Source: Fomitopsis serialis (Eukaryota > Basidiomycota > Agaricomycetes > Polyporales > Fomitopsidaceae). Taken from it: 64,000 nt of DNA. The translations under genes were made by a program, and so were the position numbers. Under the pieces are notes generated by a model, which saw only the letters and a program-made list of their open reading frames with translations, was not told where the DNA came from and searched no databases. The stretch spans positions 1,054,001-1,118,000 of the forward strand of contig NW_025954963.1 in the NCBI RefSeq assembly GCF_022376445.1, written 5' to 3'. Position 1 is the first letter of the stretch, and the number at the start of each line of letters is the position of its first letter. Positions 54,992 to 64,000 of the stretch are shown piece by piece.

Positions 54992-57900
54992 TGTTGCGAA
55001 AGGGCAGACCGTAACGCAATTCTGTCAGGGGAGGTGTCTTGAGGGAGGTAGTTCAACGTGGAGTGGCGGTGGCAGCAACGTTCGCCACGCCAATGACGCG
55101 CGCCAACAATGCAACATGTAGTTACCCGATATGGAAGGTGTTGTTGTCGGTGAACCGAGGGCCCACTGTGTTTCGCCGTAATGGTGTTCTGCGAATGCAG
55201 CGCGCGCGAGGATATTGGTGACCATGGTGTGGGGTTGCGCGATAGGGATATATCGGAAAGAGCCTATTTGATTGAGAGCGAAACCGAATAGCTCTGCTGG
55301 CGTGTCCACGTCTGTTTCTGACGCGTTTACGTTTGCACGGCAATACCATTGCTGCGCCTCCAATTTGTTGCTTACCTTCCTGATATCTGCTCTCCCGAAA
55401 ACTGGCCACTTCAATTCGCCGATGACAGGTAGTCACAACTTAGTGGTAAAGCAGTATTTTTCGCTTCGTCTCACGGAATCAGAAGAGCACTATTGAAGTT
55501 TGCAGAGTACTAATACCCTTGGTAGTCGTAGTGTAATATTTGTCGAGATGATTCTGTGTGACAGACAGGATCACAGCGGCTGATGTGATAGGTAGAAGCA
55601 TCACAGCCGGAGCGAGTCAATCCACCTACCACAAATTGACAGTGTGTCGAAGATTCCGCTCTCGTGCATTACTGGGACGCTCCTGAGGACATGCCAGTGG
55701 CCGTTAAGGATGCGTTAGCCATGGAGAGATTAATGGCTGCATCACGGCGATGGGCCATTCAAAACTCAAGACACAATGAGGCGACCAAAGCAGAAAATGT
55801 ACTGGAAGACTTGAAGGACGACACTCGGAAGATGTTACACGTATGTCTGCCCTTGACGTCCGCGAAAATTCGCTTCGCTACTCAACTGACAAATGCGCGA
55901 TACCTAGTGGTGAACGCACCGGCGGTCTCTCGGAAAACCGTTAACGCACGCGTGATTATCACACGAACACGGAGAAGCCTGAAGGACGCTTCAATTCACC
56001 ATGAACATCGCTCGGTACCTCCGATGTGAATTGACCAGGCACGACCGCAGCAGCGCAGTGATGTCGCATTAAGTAAGCACTTGTAAGTTGCAGCGCTGGC
56101 GACGTGAACCGACGTCCAATGACGTCAGAAAGAAACAATCTATTCTAGGATCACATTGTGGTCAATAATACAAGTCAGCTAGCCGCGCGCGATTGTGAGG
56201 AACGACTGGAGGGAATCAAGTGAGGTAACGTACTTCACGCGCTCCCCGGACAACTGCCGAGTGCGAACCTGCTGAACCATCTGTAGCTGTGCATCAAAGC
56301 AGACTATCTGCGCTAAGTAGCAGCGCGTGGCTACATATATTACTGACCAATCTTTGAGGGCACGGACCATCCATATTCCTCAAAAAGTCTGGCCAACTTG
56401 GAGCTGATACTTGTTCGTGAGTGGAGGTTGTAATGCAACAGCAATCTAGTCGCCGGAGGCACTAACAATACCGCTCGAAACAACCTCCGTAATCTAAAAT
56501 TCAGCACATGCACCGTATGTGAGTCACCGGCCGCGGTGCACCGGGCTCGACGGTCTGAATGCGCGCCATGCGCAGGCCAGGCTCTGCGTGCAGGCCCCCG
56601 TTCCTTGAAAATGGGCTGCTTCCAATGAGTGAGACAGTAGCATCTTCCGAAGTATCGCCTACTCCCCATTCGGTCGCTCAGGCATCGCGGAACGTCCAGA
56701 AATTGAGACTGGGTTTGTGCTGTCAACTTGAATGTGCTGCAGCTGAGAATCGATGATGGCCAGATAGAACGACGCCACCAAACAAACAAAGACAAAGCTA
56801 CGTTCCTTCGAGGAGGCAATTCTGACTCCAGCAGCATCACGGCATCCCAGCCCTACCTCGTACTCTGTGAGTATGCACGCACCACACATCACTCCCATCC
56901 ATTCCGGATGCCTCATGGTCTGCGATGCTCCCCCGCGCGTGCCTGTGGCATGTCTTGTATCTGTGCCCACGTACCCAGCACGTACCTATCCGAGACCGAG
57001 TCGACGTGTACTAGTACTCTCCCGAGTCTATACCCCGCATACGCTGGCCGGCTATCTGTGCCAGACGATCTACAGCAGCTGATGGAAAACGCTGAAACTC
57101 CTCGTCTCTATTGCCTGTGTCTTGTGCCTCGCCAGCGTCGCTGGAAATCCCCGCTAGGCGCGGACATCCACGCTTGTCTATGTCCTATTCATGTCTAACG
57201 CGGTGGCGTACCCAGGAGGCGGATGGGGTCGCAATTTAACCCCATCTGCCATCTCCAAACGCGTCTCTATTTTCATAAGTCTGTCGCGCCCTAGTCGCGC
57301 CCATCAACTGCGAAAATCCGAACAGACGATCGATGCTAATAGGTGGCCAGTTACCACCCGCCGGATCAATGGTATGAAGGTATTCAAGGCCCGAAAAGCA
57401 TTGGGTCCCGCACGGCCGATCGGCCTGTCCACAGGCCACCGGTGGATACTTGGCAAGACACTACGGTCATCCGCCTTCTGTTGTCGGTAGCATCAGTTAC
57501 GCTGAACGACACACCCACAGATCCTCGGTTGCATTATTGCTGCACAGTCATTCTCCCTGTGGCCCTGCATCACCTGAGCAAGCGGTCACCTTCTCATTGC
57601 AAGATCCCGCCGTGCTGTCAAATGTCGACTCGCCGATTGGACCGCGGTCTTGAAGTAACGTGGCTAGGCGCGTGAGCATACGGGATCCCGGCATCCTCAC
57701 GACGGCATTCGTCCCATTCAGCGTATTCGGGCTGGAGCCAGGCTGGAGCGCGAACATCTCCAATAAGTACTCCGCTCATCTCGATTGTCGTTCTGCTCGG
57801 ACTGACGTATCACCGATGATGTGACCTACAGCTGTAGATCTCTTGGCGAAGCTCCCTACCATGACCAGCGCATGACTGTTACTTATCATCATCCCAGTTC

Positions 57901-59242
57901 GACCGCGCGCATGCGGAACGGAATACGGAACCAGGATTACCTTGCATGCTCGGATATGATGGAATGATCGCAGCTTCTGCTTTCTACGAGAGCGTCATTT
58001 GAACTCCTTATGAGAGCTCAAAGGTGCGTCTCCTCAAGATATCTGGCGATGCCAGCCCTGAGCCGATCCCGTACACTAGATCAGCTGTCTTCTTTGTCTG
58101 TTCGTGGTCTGCAGAGGAGACTAAGACGATCCTGACTGAAACGCTATTGCATTCGGAGTAGGTTATAGGACGTCATTGATGAGCGTACCGGTACGTACAA
58201 GATCACAGTGATGAACGGTCTCGAGGCCCCATTTGCGCATTGTGCTCAATGTACACTCGTCGCTCCCCGCCCTGGATCCCGTGTCACTGCATCAGAACCG
58301 TTGCATTGACTAGTTCCGGGAACGCAGTCGACCTGGGCACGCAAAACAACGTGGGACATGCATTGCATTGGCAGAGGCCGTCCCACGCCCTCCGGAGATA
58401 CTATCGATTTGGAACGCATTGGCTTTGACGCTCTCCGAATTGTGCTGTTGAACGAAACTGGTAGGAGCATTCCGATGGATCATGTCTTTCTCCACTCACT
58501 CCTACCCAGTCGCCAGTGTTTGTGGACCCTAGCGACAGTACGCAGCTGTCTTTTTTGTGACACTCTCCATCGGACTGGCGGGAGGAAGCCGAAGTCGCAC
58601 ATCAGCGGACACTGTCCGGTTTAGGCGTCCCAGGATAGGTTGGTCAAAGGTTGGTAGTCGTTATCCGAGAGGACGGCGGACTCAGCGCCGACTAAGCACT
58701 CGACCCGATTACCATCCCGAATCCCACGGCGCCCGTCCCAGTGGCTGTCCTAACCTGCGGACCAGATTGCACGAATGTGTGATCTGAATTGATGCAAAGC
58801 ACGGTGACAGGAGCCGAATCTGAGACGGGCCTCTGGAAAGCGGGGAGAAGCTGCTTCCTTGTTGGTACCTTTTTTCATAACGTACATCCATGCATCACGG
58901 CATCCTCGGATGGCAGCAGTGGCTCGGTGGTCTTGAATCTTATCTGAGCTTTTCACCGAGCTGGCGAGATGCCACACTTCTCCGGCTCGCACGTTATGTC
59001 ACAGCCCATGAAGGCGCCTTCACCATCCCGGGAAGTCCAGAAGTTGTCCAGAAGCCGGCCAGGGACGCCTTCCAGCTGTCCGACCAATTTCGGTGCGGCT
59101 TGTTGCCAGAATCTTGCATGATTCGCTGCATGTCGACATTAACTGGGTTCTCTCGGAGCCACTGCCTGGCGTCTAGTCCGTGGCGTCTGCGGGTACATAA
59201 GTACGTACCATCGCCTGTGTCGACCCTGACCATCTTACAAAT
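54992..59242. other. Long interval with no firmly supported gene
   Basis: One protein-like exon is visible at 55664-55847 on the plus strand (YWDAPEDMPVAVKDALAMER, then LMAASRRWAIQNSRHNEATK and LEDLKDDTRKMLH before a GTATGT donor), but I could not extend it or name it. The rest shows only short overlapping frames. The last few hundred bases should hold the promoter of the Zn2Cys6 gene. Confidence 0.4.
55664..55847 (+). CDS. Isolated protein-like exon
   Basis: An open frame with clear amino-acid bias (AVKDALAMERLMAASRRWAI, EATKAENVLEDLKDDTRKML) ends at a good GTATGT donor near 55841. It is probably one exon of an unrecognised or decayed gene. No family was recognised. Confidence 0.3.
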
Positions 59243-60687
59243 ATGACCCTCAACTCAGACTCGCATTCGCCCCCTCTCCAGTTCAAGGGAGAGATCATGG
59301 ACTTTGACTTGGGTGCTGAGGTAGACCATCGCAAGAGGTGAGATATATACCGTCTTCGTCGCCAGTGTCGTGCTCACCTCCGCGACCTGTCATCAGACGC
59401 CGGAACCGGACTACACAGTCGTGTCTTAACTGCCATACTTCCAAGAGGAAGGTGAGATTATCGTTGCACTTCGGTGCCGGGGTGCTAATACGGCTCATTG
59501 TCAGTGTGATCGCAAGCGCCCATGTCAACGGTGCATCCAACTGGGATTGGTAAATTTCCACAACTTGTGGAGGGATACGAGGCTAAACTAGCTTCAGACG
59601 GGGCTCTGTGTATACGAAGTCGATGATCCATCTCTTAGGTGTGTATCTCTCCAGTGGAGCCCGTGTAGCCATCGCTAAATGGCGACCATGTCAGAGATGA
59701 TCCTAACGTCGATGAGGCTACTCGTCTACGAAACAGGATCGCTGAGCTGGAGAGCCTTGTGAGGGAACTTCGTGGTGCGTACATTGTTCTTCACGCGCTC
59801 CACAATGCCGACTCTTCTCCAGGCAAGCCTCACCCTCGTTGGGCTGAGCCTAACTACTGCGACGGCGATGCCAACGAGAAGTGGCACTCAAGATCAAGCA
59901 AGCGGAATGCAACGTCCCAGTACCCAAGGAGTAGGGACGGCCTAGTCGCCAGTGCTACCTCGCAAACTTCCTCCGTCAAAACCGAGCAGCCGACCGACTT
60001 CTCTCGCCACCAACTCTATAGCCTCTCGTCGTCCCCAGGATCGCCCGGCTCTCACGAGGAGATATCCGCTTCGCAGGCATACTATCGTAGCTATGCCCAG
60101 CAGCAACCCCACGGCGAGGCTGCAGTATATTATTCCCCGTCGTCTTCGAGCTCTCCCATGGGCTACGACAACGGGGATTTGCCGGTGCAGACGAACGGAG
60201 ACCACTACTCACACCATTCATATACCCGGTCCGCGATGCACGCCGCCGACGCCCAGGTCTCGCCCTGCTCTTGCTTTAACAACCCTGCTGCCGCCCCTCC
60301 CTTGATGGCGCTCACGACCCAGCTTCGCACTGCTTCACACATCCTGAGACAGCTGCCGGAGCATCATACGCCCCACGAGTGTCGCATTCTCAACAGAATC
60401 GTCGAGCTCGACGACATCATGCAGTGAGTCCGTTTTGCTTCAATCAGCAGTCAAATAGTTGACGACAGCATCACAGCGGCGGTGTCTCTGGCTATATGTC
60501 AGATTCTTCATACGACACGGCGGTTCCGTCGTCTGCGGACAGTGAGATCATGTCGCCGACGTCGGCTTCAAGCCAGTCTAGCCTGAACACGCCATTGCAG
60601 GAATGGCCCGCGATGGAAGCGCAGGCTGCATACGAGTACTATCCTGTCCCGACAGACTACCAGAAAGCGTATCATCTTGCTGCATGA
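59243..60687 (+). CDS. Zn2Cys6 fungal transcription factor
   Basis: Seven exons (59243-59337, 59397-59451, 59505-59549, 59598-59638, 59695-59774, 59823-60423, 60477-60687) give 375 codons. The DNA-binding domain is split by three introns and reads SCLNCHTSKRKCDRKRPCQR, then CIQLGLTGLC. The six ligands are C41, C44, C51, C57, C60 and C69 with spacing C-x2-C-x6-C-x5-C-x2-C-x8-C. A short coiled coil follows (DEATRLRNRIAELESLVREL), the usual dimerisation element. The rest is Ser/Tyr/Pro-rich, with one Cys/Pro-containing helical stretch near MALTTQLRTASHILRQLPEH and an acidic Ser-rich end (SDSSYDTAVPSSADSEIMSP). There is no fungal_trans middle homology region, so it is a short factor. Targets are unknown. 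It converges on the TANGO2 gene with 203 bp between stops. Confidence 0.9.
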
Positions 60688-60890
60688 TGTTTATTGATAT
60701 TTTGCTTTGCCTCAGGGGACTTGGTCGTCATATTGGGACATTACGGGCACCTTTCTGACTGTATGGCATGTATAATCCGGCTAAGGCTTTGGGACGTTTT
60801 CGTATGCTCTGTTTCTTGCTTACATGAAACTCGATACATTGTAGTGTATATCATCGACTATAGATCTCGCGCAGAGACTGCTTGGCAATC

Positions 60891-62015
60891 CTAGTGTGTG
60901 CGTTCGGCGCTACTAATACTGTTCAGATCAATTTGAAACTGGAAGATACGCTGGCTCTTGGCATCTGCCTTCACAACATCCCCATTTGTATCCAGCATCC
61001 AGACGTCTCGTTCTACGAAACAGACGCTCCCATCTCTGCGGACAAGCAACACGGTGGAAAGGCGAGTGCCGTAATACTGCTTGTGATCCGGTGACTGGGT
61101 CACTTGCACAAGGATAGGGTCTACCTGGATTGTATTGCGGAGAGCGGCTCGATCTGCGGGTGCAGGATCGCTGGTCCAGCTTTCGGTGAAATCCCTCGCG
61201 GGTGTCAGCACGCAGTCAGGACAGAGGAGCTAAAGCATGCGGTACCCACGTCAGAAGTTGGAATAAACGCTCCGAAAGCTCGGCGTCGCTGATGCCTTCT
61301 GCGGCGGTCTCGAGCACATCTTGCAGCGCTTGTGTTCCCTTCTTCACCTTTGGCCAGTCGCTCGCGCCCGCACAGTCGATGCCATTGGACAGTCCCCCGC
61401 ACCGCATTTCGGCATCCGTGAGGCCGCGCGCGGTTATCCTGCCGCCCCCGCCAGTATTTGTCACGAACGCTGAGTCGAAGTGCAGCTTGCGCCAGCCTTC
61501 GGGGTGTTCTAGCCGGGGGGCGAGGAGGAGCAGATTAAACCCAGCGAACCTGCCGTTCTCAGCGACGAGCTTATCGACCTCATCGCGCAGGGGTGCTGTT
61601 GGCGTCTTCGGGAGTAGGAAAGACGACGCCAGCTCGCCCCGGCTGGACGCGTACTTCCTTGGAGGTTCCGTGATGTTGGTCCTATGGACCCTTCTGAGTG
61701 CCGGCCTAGATGATGCTGAAAAACACACGACTTACAGTATCGCGACTCTTCCAGAGCGATTCAACCCCGCCCAGGTCCCTCCGGCGAGGAGGTCTCTCCC
61801 AGATAAGACTTTCCCATCCAGGTCTTCGGCGCGACCAATGGGTTCAAAGGTATGGAAATGTGCATTCGCCGTCGGCCGGGACAGGTATTCGTCTCGGTTG
61901 CTGCATAGGATTCTATAGACGGCAAGGTTTGTCAGTTTGGGGAAGCGACGATAGTGGCGCCGTGGACGCACAGGGCATATGCAGGATGTTCCAGGGACCA
62001 AAATGCGACACACAT
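60891..62015 (-). CDS. TANGO2 / NRDE family protein
   Basis: Four exons (62015-61972, 61912-61736, 61681-61250, 61179-60891) give 313 codons. The protein starts MCVAFWSLEHPAYALILCSN directly into the NRDE box (CSNRDEYLSRPT), then GGTWAGLNRSGRVAILTNIT and RGELASSFLLP. GFNLLLLAPRLEHPEGWR and MRCGGLSNGI follow, and near the end RLSTVLLVRRDGSVCFVERD. MCxxF at the N-terminus, NRDE and GGTWLGI are family marks, and Met1-Cys2 sets the start. TANGO2 homologues are linked to Golgi organisation, lipid metabolism and haem trafficking; the biochemical role is debated. The 44 nt first exon and the join LxLCSNRDE make the splicing convincing. Divergent from ARP6. Confidence 0.92.
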
Positions 62016-62794
62016 GGCAGACTGTGGGCCCAATCACAGGAAGGGCCTCGATCTCAGGTGATGTCCTCGAAGACGTCCGTTCTGGCAGATGTGTCGGCGA
62101 GGACTATCCTCAACTCGACTTGAAGGCGCGACCGGCGCCATGAATTACGGAGCCATGCATGGGGCGAACTCTCTCACCTGCAATGGGATAGCTGGCTGTA
62201 CCGCCTTCCAGTTATTCACAAAGTGAACCCGAGCGTAGGCCGGCAACTGTAGAGCAAGCTCAAGAAGCCGGGTGAACGTCACTATAGTCGGACTTCACGG
62301 ACACGAGATAACCTTACATGCTGCGGCGACTTGCTGAATTGTTAGTATGGAGTAAGGCAAGGGTGAGCTTCATTGATAGTGGCGAGACAGCAGACGCCAA
62401 ATACATACAGAGGCCAACAACGAAGCTTACTACTATTCCTGTTGTTCAAAGTACAATATCTCCGTCAGGATCTCTAATGATTGTCCGACCTCCGGGTCGT
62501 CCGACTTGGATCTTATGGTTGAGTCAGGAACCAAGTGCCGCCCAGTGTCGCGCGCTGTGCCTGCTAATGTCTGCAAGGAGGCCGGCAATGATTAGGCCTT
62601 CGACGGTGGTCAGGCCTTCAGGACGTCGGGGTTCAAACGTTCACATGCGCCCGAGTCTCACGCGACTTGTGGGCCGCCACCGCTCAGCGCAACTGTCCGC
62701 TCCCTTGTCCTCGCCTCATCCCTCAGGCCCATATCTGCACAACAAGGCACCCGATACGTGCCAGCTGTTTCTGCATGCGACCAGAGTCGGGAGC
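62016..62794. promoter_or_regulatory. Divergent TANGO2-ARP6 intergenic region
   Basis: About 780 bp separate two divergent start codons and should hold both promoters. An open plus frame runs through 62318-62794 into ARP6, but its residues show no family similarity, so I start ARP6 at 62795. Confidence 0.5.
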
Positions 62795-64000
62795 ATGAGG
62801 TCTTCCACGGTAATCATACTGGACAATGGCGCATCGACAATAAAGGCAGGTGCAGTCGGTGTGCATAACTCCGATCCCAGGTGGGTTGCCGGGCTCAGGC
62901 TTACCATTCCTAACCTCTCCGCGCTCAACCTGTGGGGATGCAGGATCATCACCAACGCCATAGTGCGCTCGAAGGGCGACAAGGCTACCTATATTGGTCA
63001 TGAGCTAGAGAATTGCCGCGACTATTCTTCGCTACACTATCGCTTGCCTTTCGAGAAGGTGATGATATCCAGCTATCCGAATGATAAACATAAGGTGCTC
63101 ATTCTGATTGCCCTCAAGTAGGGGTATCTAACAGACTGGGATGCCGAAAAGGCTATATGGGACGGAATCTTCTCCCATGAGGTTCTCGCTGTCGGTAGCT
63201 CTCCGGCCGCGAATTGGTATCCTAACTGACACAGACATGATGCTAGGTGAACACGGCAGAGTCGTCACTCCTCATCACCGAGCCCTATTTTAACCTACCC
63301 AACATACAAGACGTGTATGACCAGTTCGTCTTCGAAGAGTACGACTTCCAATCATACTACCGCTGCGCACGTGAGTTCCTTGCAAATCGAATCGCGAAGC
63401 TGCCATTCAAGCCTGTCTTCTAGCCGCGTCTCTTATACCGTACGGGAAGCTTTATTCGAGCCCGGGCCAGCCTGCGCCGGAGTGCACGCTCGTGATAGAT
63501 AGCGGCTTCAGTTTCACTCACGTTGTCCCCATTCTCAAGGGGGCAGTTGTATGGAACGCAGTCAGGCGGTGAGTCCGAGATGGCTACCCAGCTCAGCCCG
63601 TGTGGATTGATGACATCCGTCAGCATCGATGTCGGTGGCAAGATGCTCACAAACCACTTGAAAGAACTGGCGTCTTTTCGTCAATGGAACATGATGGATG
63701 AGACACACGTTGTCAATGCCATTAAAGAGAAGTGCTGTTATGTGTCCACTGACTTCAAGAAAGACATGGAGACTTCCCAGTACGTCAACGCATGTGTTGT
63801 CAAGGTTGCTCTCTCTGAAAGCCTGCAGCCTCGATCCAAGAAACAATCTCATTGCACAGCAGTACATACTCCCGGACTTTTCGATCAACCGGGCCGGGAG
63901 GGTGCGCCGACCAGACGAGCCACTTGAGGCGCAAGCCCAGGTGATGCACATGAACAACGAGAGGTTTACGGTGCCGGAGATCCTCTTGCGCCCAGACGAC
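62795..64000 (+). CDS. ARP6: Actin-related protein Arp6, SWR1 complex (5' part)
   Basis: Seven exons are visible: 62795-62880, 62944-63058, 63122-63190, 63247-63370, 63424-63568, 63624-63779 and 63829 to the window end. All phases fit; the third intron uses a GTCGGT donor. The protein starts [19 protein letters not shown], then [100 protein letters not shown] and [20 protein letters not shown] and DSGxSFTH are the actin-fold nucleotide loops; VGGKxLTNxLKE and NERFxVPEILFxP are Arp6-like. Arp6 with Swc6 is part of SWR1, which puts H2A.Z into chromatin. The C-terminal third is cut off by the window. Confidence 0.95.

Noticed and set aside
62318..62794. In-frame extension upstream of ARP6
   Set aside because: The frame is open, but the residues do not match the family, whose proteins begin just before the DNGA loop; the ATG at 62795 fits.
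1..64000. CRISPR arrays or prokaryotic operons
   Set aside because: No regularly spaced repeats of the right size and all recognisable genes are spliced eukaryotic genes.

Overview
The window looks like a nuclear contig of a mushroom-forming basidiomycete (Agaricomycetes, possibly Polyporales). Genes carry many 45-110 nt GT-AG introns. The recognisable proteins are eukaryotic: Nop56, Arp6, a TANGO2/NRDE protein, a Kha1-type antiporter, a phosphatidylserine synthase and a Zn2Cys6 regulator. DUF6699 and the orphan families are typical of Agaricomycetes. Exon structures were worked out by eye from reading frame, splice-site phase and remembered family sequence; no searches were run.

Region 1, about 1-36 kb, is an accessory, repeat-rich zone. 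It holds four decayed, intron-bearing fragments of a fungal fatty acid synthase beta gene (enoyl reductase, dehydratase and malonyl/palmityl transferase parts), arranged as two head-to-head pairs. One pair is an almost indel-free inverted copy of the other (1-2497 against 27339-29836). Rearranged pieces of a large basidiomycete DNA transposon (Plavaka/KDZ-like) lie beside both pairs, also in opposite orientation. Between them is a block of orphan genes: a degenerate RING/coiled-coil gene, two genes with Thr-rich C-termini, a 515-codon orphan, a 402-codon member of a family I recognise from agaricomycete genomes, and a 320-codon coiled-coil gene. The block also holds a 2.8 kb non-coding element with 30 bp terminal inverted repeats and a 7 bp target duplication.

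Region 2, 36-64 kb, is ordinary gene space: the K+/H+ antiporter (+), NOP56 (-), a small orphan (-), a DUF6699 protein (+), a double RING-H2 protein (-), a 14-exon phosphatidylserine synthase (-), a Zn2Cys6 factor (+), TANGO2 (-) and the 5' part of ARP6 (+), which runs off the end. These are housekeeping functions (ion homeostasis, box C/D snoRNPs, ubiquitin ligation, phospholipid synthesis, lipid/haem handling, H2A.Z deposition) with no sign of a shared pathway.

I found no CRISPR, no tRNA or rRNA gene that I can support, and no gene cluster that amounts to a new defence or metabolic system. The most unusual material is the inverted fatty-acid-synthase pseudogene structure, the terminal-inverted-repeat element and the orphan gene block.
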